This document shows, one piece after another, positions 32,317 through 40,785 of a stretch of 64,000 nt of DNA (within the stretch, counting starts at the first letter, position 1; each line of letters begins with the position of its first letter). Source of the DNA: Holophagales bacterium. Its GTDB lineage: Bacteria > Acidobacteriota > Thermoanaerobaculia > UBA5066. Location of the stretch: assembly GCA_016719485.1 (NCBI GenBank), contig JADJZB010000002.1, positions 62,001 through 126,000 of the forward strand. Direction: 5' to 3'. The notes beneath the pieces were generated by a model. It did no database searches. It was not told where the DNA came from and saw only the letters and a program-made list of their open reading frames with translations. The translations under genes were made by a program, and so were the position numbers.

Positions 32317-33234
32317 ATGAAAGCCGCGGACAAAGAGCTTCCGGACGTTCAGGCCCGTCTCAAGGAGGCCTACCACGACCTCCCGGAGGCGATGCGACGC
32401 ATCGCGGACGCACTCATGTCCGACTCGCTCCTGGGAGCCCTCTGGGGCATCGAGTCGATGGCCGAGCGGGCGAACGTGAGCATCGGCACCGTTGCGAGGT
32501 TCTCCAAGCGCCTCGGTTACCGCGGATTCAGCGAGTTCCGCGACGCGCTCAGGGCCGCCTGCCAGGTGCGCTCGGAAGGGGATCCTCTCGAGGCGCTCGA
32601 AGCGCCGACCAACCCGTTCTGGGCTCTCTCGGAGGTGGTCCGGCGGGACCAGGACAACCTGAACAGGATGCTGGAGACCCTCGACGGCTCGATGCTCGAG
32701 GCCGCGACGCAGCTCCTGACGACGGCCGAGCACCGCCTCCTCCTGGGGCGCGGCGTGTCACACGTGATGTGCCAGGTGCTCGCATTCAACCTGACCCAGG
32801 CGGGCCTCCCGTGCATTGCGGCGATCCCGTCCGACTTCTCCAGCCAGGTGGCGAACCTCGGAACGCGGGACCTCCTCGTCGTCGTCAGCTGTGCCCCGTT
32901 CAGCCGTGAGACGGTCGACGCGGCGGCGTTCGCGAAGCGATGCGGGATTCCGGTCCTCGCGTTCAGCGACCGGAGGGAGTCGCCGCTCGCCGGATCCGCG
33001 AGCGTGACGATCGTCCTCCCGGCGGAGGACTTCCTCTTCGGCTTCGGCCTCTCGACGTTCTCCGTCCTGTCCCACGCCCTCGCGATCGCGGTCGCCTCCA
33101 AGGACACCGCCGGGACTTCCCGCCGGATCAAGGCCGCCGACGAAGTGGCTCAGCCGCTCTTCGTGGAGCACTGGCTTCCGATGCAGCCGGGTGCGATCCG
33201 CGTCGTGCGGCCGCCGAAGCCTCGCGACTCCTGA
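32317..33234 (+). CDS. RpiR/MurR-family transcriptional regulator (HTH-SIS)
   Basis: 305 aa. N-terminal HTH_6 domain (~10-85) with recognition helix region ESMAERANVSIGTVARFSKRLGYRGFSEF. The C-terminal SIS domain (~125-270: LLLGRGVSHVMCQVLAFNL, DLLVVVSCAPFSRETVDAA) normally senses a sugar phosphate or related ligand. It points toward the minus-strand purine-catabolic genes and ends 40 bases from yqeB. It could regulate them, but no direct sign of this was found. Confidence 0.88.
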   Translation: MKAADKELPDVQARLKEAYHDLPEAMRRIADALMSDSLLGALWGIESMAERANVSIGTVARFSKRLGYRGFSEFRDALRAACQVRSEGDPLEALEAPTNPFWALSEVVRRDQDNLNRMLETLDGSMLEAATQLLTTAEHRLLLGRGVSHVMCQVLAFNLTQAGLPCIAAIPSDFSSQVANLGTRDLLVVVSCAPFSRETVDAAAFAKRCGIPVLAFSDRRESPLAGSASVTIVLPAEDFLFGFGLSTFSVLSHALAIAVASKDTAGTSRRIKAADEVAQPLFVEHWLPMQPGAIRVVRPPKPRDS

Positions 33235-33273
33235 GACGTTCGCGAGCCAAAGCGTCGGGCAGGCGAAGAGTGA

Positions 33274-34101
33274 CTACAGGGGCCGTGGGGCTGTCGCGGT
33301 CCAGTCCGGTCCGGGCGCCAGCGCCAGGATCGCCTCGAGGACGCCCCCGCCGACGGCGCGGGCCTTGTCGGAGACCGAGAAGCAGTGCTCTCTGGCGCCG
33401 CGCGGGTCGACGTCGGCGACCTTGAAGCCCGCGGGAACCTCCGACCCCGGCCGGATCAGTCCCCGAACGACACCGTCCAGAGTCGCCCGGACCCCTACGC
33501 CCCCGACGGACAGGACGGGCTCGCCCGCGCGGACGAGGTCGCCGATCTCGCGGATCGCGGCCACGCGGCCCGCCGCCGGCGCGCGGATCACGCGGTCCCG
33601 GCCCGCGCCCGCGATCAGCCCCGGCACGGCGGTGTCTCTCTCCGCAGCGCCCGTGAGGATGACGCGGCCGAGGTCGTGGCCACGGTTCGTCTCGACGACG
33701 GCGTGGACGTCGCGCCCCGCCTCGAACCCCGGCCCGAGCGCGACGACGATCGGGGCCATGTCGATCCGGGTGCCGACGTTCCTCTTGGCGACGATGGCGT
33801 CGAGGAGCGCGAGGGGCATGAATCGCGCGACCGAGCGGGCCTCGGGGTCGACGAGGATCGGCACCTCGAGCGGCCCCCACGCTCCGGGCGCGGCCTCGCA
33901 CCGGAAGCCCCGGATCCCTTCGACCGTGGCTTCGCCGTCGTAGATCGCCTCCGAAAGGCTCACGGCCCGGCGGATCGCGCACGGCTTTTCCATCTCGAGG
34001 GCGACGACGCGGAAGCCGGCGCGGACGAGCCTCACGATGCAGCCGGTGCCGAGGTCCCCGGCGCCCCGCACGACGACGAGAGTACCGGCGACGAGGGTCA
34101 C
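33274..34101 (-). CDS. yqeB: YqeB/EF2563-type selenium-dependent molybdenum hydroxylase accessory protein
   Basis: 275 aa. Typical start TLVVVRGAGDLGTGCIVRL (Rossmann-like), then VALEMEKPCAIRRAVSLSEAIYDGE and VDPEARSV. The C-terminal half has a lipoyl/biotinyl-like hammerhead (GDLVRAGEPVLSVGG…LDGVVRGLIRPG…KVADVDPRG). The family is associated with maturation of selenium-containing molybdenum hydroxylases; its reaction is unknown. GTG 34101 overlaps the yqeC stop (GTGA). Last gene of the XDH transcription unit. Confidence 0.85.
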   Translation of the reverse strand: MTLVAGTLVVVRGAGDLGTGCIVRLVRAGFRVVALEMEKPCAIRRAVSLSEAIYDGEATVEGIRGFRCEAAPGAWGPLEVPILVDPEARSVARFMPLALLDAIVAKRNVGTRIDMAPIVVALGPGFEAGRDVHAVVETNRGHDLGRVILTGAAERDTAVPGLIAGAGRDRVIRAPAAGRVAAIREIGDLVRAGEPVLSVGGVGVRATLDGVVRGLIRPGSEVPAGFKVADVDPRGAREHCFSVSDKARAVGGGVLEAILALAPGPDWTATAPRPL

Positions 34102-34871
34102 GGGACCCGCTCCCGCCGTGCCGTGTAGTACGACCGCCCGCCGTCGGCCGTGCCGCTCAGAAGGACGAGGTCGGCGCCGAGGCCGGCGAGCTGGCCGGGC
34201 GACGGCAGGAACGGAGACGCGTCCACCTTGTTGAGGAGGACGACGCGCGGGCAGCCGGTTCCCTTGAAGAGGCCGTCGGGGTGGCGCGCCAGGGCGACGA
34301 GGTGGTCCCAGCCGATGGCGTGTCCCGGAGCGCATCCGGTGACGGAGGCGAAGAGCTCCGGACGGTGGACCGTGCGCTCGTCCATCGGCTCGCCGAGTGC
34401 GTCGAGGCCGATGACCCCGACGACGAGGTCGGTGCCGTCCGGCACGACCGGCTCCCGGGACGCGGGGGCTTTGACCGGGAGCCGCTTCGACCCGTCGGCC
34501 TCCACGAGAACGAGATCCCACGCCGTGCGCAGCCAGGCGATCCTCGACGGGTGGATTCCCTTCAGCTTCCCGGGCTCGTCGGCGGGGCGGGAGACGAGGA
34601 GCGTCACTCCCCCGAGCGGCTCGGGATCGGGCGCCGAGCCGGGCGTCGCCGAATGCTCCAGGTCGGGGCGGAGGAGGATGCGGGCAAAGGTGTTCTCCTC
34701 CCCGCGGGGGTCGGCGAGGTGTGTCGTCGTCGTCACGAGGACGGGCCGGTCATTCGCAGCCAGTTCCCGGGCGAAGTGCAGGAGGTGGGTCGTCTTTCCA
34801 CCGGCTCCGACGAACGCGACGACACCCTTCCCGTCGGGCAGGAAGGGCAGGAGGAGGTCCGCGAGCCTCAG
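34098..34871 (-). CDS. yqeC: YqeC-type selenium-dependent hydroxylase accessory protein; probable CTG start
   Basis: 257 aa if started at CTG 34871. P-loop VAFVGAGGKTTHLLHFA at ~20; VTTTTHL; ILVEADGSKRLPVKAP-like segment (VLVEADGSKRLPVKAP); VVGVIGLDALG; C-terminal nucleotide-specificity-like VVLLNKVDA. Thought to be an ATP/GTP-using maturation factor for the molybdenum enzyme. No ATG, GTG or TTG occurs in frame between the P-loop and well upstream inside xdhC; CTG at 34871 overlaps the xdhC TGA (CTGA) and sits where the family begins. The start is therefore inferred. Confidence 0.83.
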   Translation of the reverse strand: MRLADLLLPFLPDGKGVVAFVGAGGKTTHLLHFARELAANDRPVLVTTTTHLADPRGEENTFARILLRPDLEHSATPGSAPDPEPLGGVTLLVSRPADEPGKLKGIHPSRIAWLRTAWDLVLVEADGSKRLPVKAPASREPVVPDGTDLVVGVIGLDALGEPMDERTVHRPELFASVTGCAPGHAIGWDHLVALARHPDGLFKGTGCPRVVLLNKVDASPFLPSPGQLAGLGADLVLLSGTADGGRSYYTARRERVP

Positions 34872-35899
34872 GACGCGTTTCGTCGCGCCCCCCCGGAGAG
34901 ACCGGGGCTCGTGGCCCCGCGGCGCACCGCGACGAGCTCGCCTGCGATGGAGACGGCGAGCTCCTCGGGGGTCTCCGCGCCGATGTCGAGGCCGATCGGC
35001 GTGTGGACGGATTCGACCCGGGCGCGGTCGTACCCGTCCGCGAGGACCTGTTCGGTCAGGAGGCGGACCTTTCGTCTGCTCCCGATCAGCCCGGCGTAGC
35101 GCCACGTTCTTTCGAGGACGGCGCGGAGCGACTCGAGGTCCGCGCGATGGCCCCGCGTCACGATGACGACGTAGGTCGATGCGTCGAACGGAAAACGGTC
35201 GACGATCTCCGCGTAGCTGCCGCAGAGGGTCGCGACGCCCGCGGGGTATCTCTGGGGGACGAGGAACTCCGGCCGGTCGTCGGCGACGGTGACGGCGAAG
35301 CCGAGCGGCTGGGCGGCCGAAGCCAACGCCCGGCCGACGTGACCACCGCCGAGGATCAGGAGCTTCTCGGGCGGGAGGAGCGGGTCGTAGAAGAGGCCCT
35401 GCTCCGTCTCGAGGACGGGCTTGCCGCGATCGAGCGCGCGATGGGCCGTTTCCGGGTCCGCGTCTTCGGGCAGGCCGGGGACCCAGCGGCCGCTCCCGTC
35501 CATGAGAAAAGTCTCGCCCGTCGCGAACCGCCGAGCGAGGACCGCACGTTCGCCGTGGAGAAGGAGGTCTCGCGCGACCTCGTACACGGTCTTCGCCACG
35601 AGCAGCTCGACGAGCACCCGGCTCGTCCCGCCGCAGATCATGTCCATCCCCTCGGCCTCGTTCCCCTGCATCTCGACCTCGAGGACGCGGGCCTTCCCGT
35701 CGGCGAGCGCCTCCCGGGCCGCCGTGAGAACGAGCGACTCCCCCTTCCCGCCTCCGACGGAGCCCGCGACGAGACCCTCCGGACCGGCGAGCATCCACGA
35801 GCCGGCGTGTCGCGGGGCCGAGCCCTTCACCTGCATCACCGTGCAGAGTACGAGGGGGCCCCGCGCCGCGAGGAGCGTCTCGAGGAGCAGGAGGCTCAT
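34868..35899 (-). CDS. xdhC: XdhC/CoxI-family molybdenum-enzyme maturation protein
   Basis: 343 aa. N-terminal XdhC/CoxI domain (VMQVKGSAPRHAGSWMLAG, GSVGGGKGE, MICGGTSRVLVE). C-terminal Rossmann domain (LLILGGGHVGRALASAA; GLIGSRRKVR; HTPIGLDIGAETPEELAVSI). XdhC proteins bind molybdenum cofactor and help insert it, with its sulfido (or seleno) ligand, into xanthine dehydrogenase-type enzymes. ATG overlaps the XDH stop (ATGA), fitting a dedicated chaperone. Confidence 0.93.
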   Translation of the reverse strand: MSLLLLETLLAARGPLVLCTVMQVKGSAPRHAGSWMLAGPEGLVAGSVGGGKGESLVLTAAREALADGKARVLEVEMQGNEAEGMDMICGGTSRVLVELLVAKTVYEVARDLLLHGERAVLARRFATGETFLMDGSGRWVPGLPEDADPETAHRALDRGKPVLETEQGLFYDPLLPPEKLLILGGGHVGRALASAAQPLGFAVTVADDRPEFLVPQRYPAGVATLCGSYAEIVDRFPFDASTYVVIVTRGHRADLESLRAVLERTWRYAGLIGSRRKVRLLTEQVLADGYDRARVESVHTPIGLDIGAETPEELAVSIAGELVAVRRGATSPGLSGGARRNAS

Positions 35900-38463
35900 T
35901 CCTTCTTCTTCCGGCTGTAGGGCGTCCCCGCCAGCGGGAGGTCCGTCCGGAAGATCCCGTCGCGGTTGAAGTACGCACCCGCCACCGCGGGGGCCGTCGG
36001 GATGGTGGCGATCTCGCCGAGGCCCTTGGCCCCGAACGCCTTCGGGTCGGGGTTCTTCTCGATGATGACCGACGCGATCGGCGGGACCTTCGAGTCCTTG
36101 AAGAGCCCGAGCGTTCCGTACTTGACCTGCGGCTCGCCGTCCTTGAGCGGGAAGTCCTCCGTCAGGCCGTACCCGAGCCCCATGACGACGCCCCCCTCGA
36201 TCTGCGCCTCCACCTGGACCGGGTTGATGGCCCGGCCGACGTCGTGCGCCGCGACGACCTTCTCGAGCATCCCGTTCGCGTCGAGGAGGACGACGTGCGT
36301 GGCGTACGAGTAGGCCACGTGGCTGACCGGGTTCTCCTTGTCGCTCGCGAAGGGGTCGGTGACGCCGGAAAACTCGGCGTAGTACTCCTTCCCTTCAAGC
36401 TCGGCGAGCGTCGCCGTCGCGAGGTCCTTCTTCAGGTCGGCGGCCGCCCGGCAGGCCGCCTCTCCGGTGAAGAGGGTCTGCCGGGACGCGGTCGTCGTCC
36501 CGCTGTTCGGGGAGTTGGAGGTGTCGGGCGGCGCGACGGCGATCTGGCCCCAGGAGAGGCCGGCGGTCTCGGCGACGAACTGCTCGAGGACGGAGGCGAG
36601 CCCCTGGCCCATGCAGGCGGCGCTCGTGTAGATGACCGCCTTCCCCTTCTCCACCTTCAGGCGCACGCGGCCGACGTCGGGGAGGCCGACGCCGATCCCG
36701 GCGTTCTTCATGGCGCAGGCGATCCCTGCGTCGGGGCGCTTCTCGCAGAGCTCCTTCACCGCGAGGAGAGTCTCCTTCAGGCCCGTCCCCTCGTCGCAGA
36801 GCTGGCCGTTCGGGAGGATGTCGCCCGGCCCGCAGGCGTTCCGCCAGCGGACCTCCCACGGCGTCAGCCCCGCCTCCTTCGCGACCATGTTCAGGCACGA
36901 CTCCATCGCGAAGCACGACTGCGTCACGCCGAAGCCGCGGAAGGCGCCCCCGGGCGGGTTGTTCGTGTAGACGCCGGTGCCGACGATCTCGACGTTTGCG
37001 ATCTTGTAGGGCCCCGCCCCGTGCGTGCAGGCGCGCTGGAGAACGGGACCTCCCAGGGAGGCGTACGCGCCGGTGTCCTGGAGGAGGTCGGCCTTCACGG
37101 CGGTCACGTGGCCGTCGGCGTCGGCGGCGACGACGTAGTCCATCTCGAAGGCGTGGCGCTTCGGGTGGACCCGGATCGACTCCTGCCGGTCGAGCGTCAG
37201 CTTCACCGGGACCTTGAGATTCCAGGCCAGGAGCGCGGCGTGGTGCTGGACGATCAGGTCCTCCTTGCCGCCAAACCCGCCCCCGACGTAGGCGCTGATG
37301 ACCTTGACCTTCTCGGGCGGGAGGCCGAGGACGCCGACGATCCCCTTGTAGTCGTCGTAGATGCTCTGCGTCCCGGTGTAGACGGTGAGCGTCCCGTCCT
37401 CGCCGGGAATGGCCAGGGCGCTCTCGACCTCCATGAAGGCGTGCTCGGTCTCGGGCGTCCGGAACTTCTTCCGGACGACGATCGCGGCCTCGGCGATCGC
37501 CTTGTCCGGGTCGCCGCGCTTCAGCCGGGACGACGCGAGGAGGTTCCCCTTGGGGTGCAGCTTCGGGGCGTCCTCGTCGAGTGCCCGCTTCGGGTCGACG
37601 AGAGGCGGGAGGACGTCGTAGTCGAGCACGATCTTCGCCGCAGCGGCCTTCGCCTGGGTGCGGGTCTCGGCGGCCACGAGGGCGATGGCGTCGCCGACGT
37701 AGCGCGTCTCCTCGCCGACGGCGATCATGGCGGGCCAGTCGTGGATGATGTGGCCGTGGAAGCGGTCGCCCGGGACGTCGGCGGCCGTCAGGACGGCCTT
37801 GACGCCCGGCATCGCGAGCGCCTCGGAGGCGTCGATCCCCTTCAGGAGGATCCGCGCCTTCGGAGGTCTCAGCACCGCGCCGTGGAGCATCCCCGGGACC
37901 TTCATGTCGTCCACGTAGACCGCCGCGCCGAGGACCTTCTCCCGCGCGTCGACGCGCTGGATCCTCGCGCCCACGCCGAGCGCGGCCTCGTGACCGTCCG
38001 GAACCGCGGCCCCCTCCTTGAAGATCCGCGCCGAGTCGACGATCGCCTTCTCGATCTTCACGTAGCCGGTACAGCGACAGAGGTTCGTGGCGAGGCCCTT
38101 CGCGAGGTCGTCGTGCGTCGGCTCCGGGTGGGCGTCCACGATCCCCTTGGCGCTGATCACCATCCCGGGCATGCAGAACCCGCACTGGACCGCCCCGGCG
38201 CTGGCGAACGCGTAGGTGTAGACGTCCTTCTCACGCTCCGTCAGCCCCTCGACGGTGACGACCTTCTTCCCTTCGAGCTTGTCCATCTTCTGGAGGCAGG
38301 CGCGGGTGGCCTTGCCGTCCACGAGGACCATGCAGGCGCCGCAGACCCCCTCCGAGCAGCCGTTCTTCACCGAGGTGACGTTCAGGTCCTCCCGGAGGAA
38401 CTCGAGGAGGTTCACGTCCTTGCCGCAGCTGACGTCCTGACCGTTGACCTGGAAGTTCGCCAT
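35896..38463 (-). CDS. Two-domain xanthine dehydrogenase-type molybdenum hydroxylase (selenium-dependent XDH family)
   Basis: 855 aa, [2Fe-2S] part fused to the molybdopterin part. First cluster: C36, C41, C44, C56 (CSEGVCGACM); second: C94, C97, C129, C131 (CGFC…CRC). The Mo domain has the QSIYDDYKGIVGVLG and YVGGGFGGKED segments, PPGGAFRGFGVTQ, CMGQGL and the late GAKGLGEIATIPTAPAV with the catalytic-base Glu. Fused order and neighbours (xdhC, yqeC, yqeB) mark the selenium-dependent XDH group (E. coli XdhD-like), acting on xanthine or related purines. No FAD subunit is in the window; electrons may go to YgfK or another carrier. ATG has a GAGAGGTGA ribosome site. Confidence 0.9.
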   Translation of the reverse strand: MANFQVNGQDVSCGKDVNLLEFLREDLNVTSVKNGCSEGVCGACMVLVDGKATRACLQKMDKLEGKKVVTVEGLTEREKDVYTYAFASAGAVQCGFCMPGMVISAKGIVDAHPEPTHDDLAKGLATNLCRCTGYVKIEKAIVDSARIFKEGAAVPDGHEAALGVGARIQRVDAREKVLGAAVYVDDMKVPGMLHGAVLRPPKARILLKGIDASEALAMPGVKAVLTAADVPGDRFHGHIIHDWPAMIAVGEETRYVGDAIALVAAETRTQAKAAAAKIVLDYDVLPPLVDPKRALDEDAPKLHPKGNLLASSRLKRGDPDKAIAEAAIVVRKKFRTPETEHAFMEVESALAIPGEDGTLTVYTGTQSIYDDYKGIVGVLGLPPEKVKVISAYVGGGFGGKEDLIVQHHAALLAWNLKVPVKLTLDRQESIRVHPKRHAFEMDYVVAADADGHVTAVKADLLQDTGAYASLGGPVLQRACTHGAGPYKIANVEIVGTGVYTNNPPGGAFRGFGVTQSCFAMESCLNMVAKEAGLTPWEVRWRNACGPGDILPNGQLCDEGTGLKETLLAVKELCEKRPDAGIACAMKNAGIGVGLPDVGRVRLKVEKGKAVIYTSAACMGQGLASVLEQFVAETAGLSWGQIAVAPPDTSNSPNSGTTTASRQTLFTGEAACRAAADLKKDLATATLAELEGKEYYAEFSGVTDPFASDKENPVSHVAYSYATHVVLLDANGMLEKVVAAHDVGRAINPVQVEAQIEGGVVMGLGYGLTEDFPLKDGEPQVKYGTLGLFKDSKVPPIASVIIEKNPDPKAFGAKGLGEIATIPTAPAVAGAYFNRDGIFRTDLPLAGTPYSRKKKE

Positions 38464-38489
38464 GTTTCACCTCTCGCCGGCGCGAATCG

Positions 38490-38495
38490 AGTCTA
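38490..38495 (-). promoter_or_regulatory. -10 element for the XDH unit
   Basis: TAGACT on the minus strand, 26 bases before the XDH ATG, with a ribosome site in the leader. It follows a hairpin after ygeX, so the XDH genes may be transcribed separately. Confidence 0.4.
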
Positions 38496-38518
38496 GCTCT
38501 CTCGTTTCCAGGTCGTGC

Positions 38519-38539
38519 GGCCCCGGGCCATCCGGGGCC
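38519..38539 (-). terminator. Hairpin between ygeX and the XDH unit
   Basis: GGCCCCGG (38519-38526) / CCGGGGCC (38532-38539), perfect 8-bp stem, loop of five. No U run; it may reduce read-through from the upstream genes. Confidence 0.4.
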
Positions 38540-38551
38540 CCGGTGCGTCGT

Positions 38552-39751
38552 TCAGCGGGCCACGGTGAGAATCGTTCCGATCTCTTCGGGCGTCCGTCCG
38601 ACGACGGCCTGGTAATTCCCGCGGTCCGTCGCCCCTTCCGTGATCATCAGAAGAACGGTCTTGTCGGGCCCGAGGAGGCCGCTGTCGCGGAACTCGGCCG
38701 TCGAGCCGTCGCCGTGGAGCGCGGCGAGCGCGCCGAGCGCGGCCGCTCCGGTCTCGCCCGCGACGACTCCCGAGTCCGCGAGCCCCCGCATCGCCTCGCG
38801 GGCCCTCTCGTCGCCGATCGAGACCATCCAGTCGACGCCGGTCGAAACCCTCGGCCAGGCGACGGGCGACGGGAGGCCGCAGTTGAGGCCGACCATGATC
38901 GAGCGGTGGGGCCCCGGGACGGCGGTCATCGCTCCTGCCTTCGCCGAGACCTGGATGCAGTTCGCGTCCGCCGGCTCCACCCCGACGAGCGCCCCCTTGA
39001 AGGGCCGGCTCCGGTAGTAGCTGACGGCGGCCGACATGAAGGCGCCCACGCCCATGGGGACGACGACGACGTCGGGCGCGCCGATCCCGGCGGCCGCGAG
39101 CGCCTGCTCGATCTCCATGAAGATCGTCGTGTACCCGTCGACGACCCGCCGGGGCGTCACGTCGTACCCGGGCCAGGAGGTGTCGGAGATGACGAGGCAC
39201 TTGTCGCTCGCCTCCTCCGCCGAGCGGGCGACGGCGGCGTCGTAGTCGCCGTCGACGACCGTCACCTCGGCCCCCTCGTTCTGGATCGCGTGGATCCGGG
39301 CCGGCACGGTGCCGGCGGGGACGAAGATCCGGCAACCGAACCCGAGGAGCCGGGCCATGAAGGCGACCGCGCGGCCGTGGTTGCCGTCCGTCGCCGCTGC
39401 CAGCGAGAAGGGGCGGAGGTAGCCGATGCGGCGGGAGAGGTCGTTGATGTTCGCCCACGGCTCCGGCTCGAACCCGAGGTGGTCGCTGAGCGCGCGGTAC
39501 GTCGCCCAGGATGCCCCGAGGATCTTGAAGCTCGGCAGGCCGAGCCGCTGCGTCTCCGCCTTCACGAGGACCCGACCGACGCCGTAGCGGCGGGCGAGCT
39601 CCGGGCAGTCGTAGAGCGTCGTGGCGCGGTACGCGGGCATCCTGCGGTGAAAGATCCAGACCGAGGGGTCGGGAGCCGGCCAGCGGTGCTCCGGCTTTGC
39701 GAGCGGGTTCTTGAGGAGCGTCGCTTCCGTGGCGAGGATCGTGGCGTTCAT
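38552..39751 (-). CDS. ygeX: Diaminopropionate ammonia-lyase
   Basis: 399 aa, PLP fold type II. PLP lysine K76 in LGLPSFKILGASWATYRAL; glycine-rich phosphate loop equivalent in VVPMGVGAFMSAAV; ATDGNHGRAVAFMARLLG; SWPGYDVTPRRVVDGYTTIF typical of the family. Splits 2,3-diaminopropionate to pyruvate and two ammonia, giving carbon, nitrogen and (via pyruvate) energy. In this cluster it is expected to work last, after carbamoyl groups have been removed. ATG has GGAGG upstream; 22 bases separate it from carbamate kinase. Confidence 0.93.
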   Translation of the reverse strand: MNATILATEATLLKNPLAKPEHRWPAPDPSVWIFHRRMPAYRATTLYDCPELARRYGVGRVLVKAETQRLGLPSFKILGASWATYRALSDHLGFEPEPWANINDLSRRIGYLRPFSLAAATDGNHGRAVAFMARLLGFGCRIFVPAGTVPARIHAIQNEGAEVTVVDGDYDAAVARSAEEASDKCLVISDTSWPGYDVTPRRVVDGYTTIFMEIEQALAAAGIGAPDVVVVPMGVGAFMSAAVSYYRSRPFKGALVGVEPADANCIQVSAKAGAMTAVPGPHRSIMVGLNCGLPSPVAWPRVSTGVDWMVSIGDERAREAMRGLADSGVVAGETGAAALGALAALHGDGSTAEFRDSGLLGPDKTVLLMITEGATDRGNYQAVVGRTPEEIGTILTVAR

Positions 39752-39773
39752 CTTCGGCCTCCAGGCGTCGGGG

Positions 39774-40718
39774 TCAGGGAACGACGTGGGTGCCGGTCTT
39801 CCCGGCGAAGGCGAGGCTGAGGTGCGCGGGGTCGGTGATGATCGCCTCGCGGCCGCCGCCCTCGAGGAACGCGATGACGGCCTGGATCTTCGGGAGCATG
39901 CTGCCCGGCTTGAAGTGCCCCTCGGCGACGTACTGCTTCGCCTCGGCGACCGTCATCCTGTCCACGTCGACCTGGTTCGGCTTGCCGAAATTCAGGCAGA
40001 CCTTCTCGACGGCGGTCGAGATGACGAGGAGGTCGGCACCCAGCTCTCGCGCCAGCAGGCTCGACGCGTGGTCCTTGTCGATGACCGCGGAGGCGCCCGT
40101 CAGGTTCCCGGCGGCGTCCTCGACGACCGCGATCCCCCCGCCCCCCGCCGCCACGACGACGAATCCGGCATCGAGGAGGCTCTTCACCGCTTCGAGCTCG
40201 AGGATCGACTTCGGAGCAGGCGAGGCGACGACCCGCCGCCAGCCGCGGCCCGCGTCCTCGACGACGTCCCAGCCGTCCGCCGCGCGGTGATGGTCGGCCT
40301 GCTCCTTCGGAAGGAACGAGCCGATCGGCTTGTTCGGCTTCGCGAAGGCGGGGTCCTCCCGGTCGACCAGACACTGGGTGACGACGGTGGCGGCACCCTT
40401 CTCGATACCGAGCTTCCGGAACTCGTTGTGGAGTGCGAGCTGTATGTGGTACCCGATCGCCCCCTGCGTGTCCGCCACGCAGGAGTCCAGGGGCACCATG
40501 TGGAGCTCCTTCAGTGCGAGCTCGGAGCGGCGCAGGATGAAACCGACCTGCGGCCCGTTACCGTGCGTGATGACGAGGCGCAGGTCGCCGTCTTTCAGGA
40601 GCGGGGCGACGTGCCGGCACGTCTCGGCGGCCGCCAGGTACTGGTCGGGGACGGTCTGGTGCTCCTTGTCGGTGATGAGCGAGTTGCCACCGATGGCGAT
40701 GACGGCCGTCCTTGTCAC
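39774..40718 (-). CDS. arcC: Carbamate kinase (YqeA/ArcC type)
   Basis: 314 aa, amino-acid kinase fold. VIAIGGNSLI at the N-terminus, THGNGPQVGFILRR, TQCLVDREDPAF, PIGSF with the family's insert, VVAAGGGGIAVVEDA, VIDKDHASSLLARELGAD, FKPGSMLPKI. Makes ATP from carbamoyl phosphate and ADP, releasing carbamate (then CO2 and ammonia). With ygeW it would harvest energy from carbamoyl groups cut from purine fragments. GTG start after a GAGGAGG site. Confidence 0.95.
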   Translation of the reverse strand: MTRTAVIAIGGNSLITDKEHQTVPDQYLAAAETCRHVAPLLKDGDLRLVITHGNGPQVGFILRRSELALKELHMVPLDSCVADTQGAIGYHIQLALHNEFRKLGIEKGAATVVTQCLVDREDPAFAKPNKPIGSFLPKEQADHHRAADGWDVVEDAGRGWRRVVASPAPKSILELEAVKSLLDAGFVVVAAGGGGIAVVEDAAGNLTGASAVIDKDHASSLLARELGADLLVISTAVEKVCLNFGKPNQVDVDRMTVAEAKQYVAEGHFKPGSMLPKIQAVIAFLEGGGREAIITDPAHLSLAFAGKTGTHVVP

Positions 40719-40785
40719 GTGAGCCTCCTCGTTTCGTCGCGGCCTGGCGCCGCGACCGTCTTCGTGTGAATGGCGACTGTTTCGG

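Noticed and set aside
35896..38463. Aldehyde oxidoreductase or CO dehydrogenase for the molybdenum hydroxylase
   Set aside because: The N-terminal Fe-S fusion together with xdhC, yqeC, yqeB and the yge genes fits selenium-dependent xanthine dehydrogenase better.
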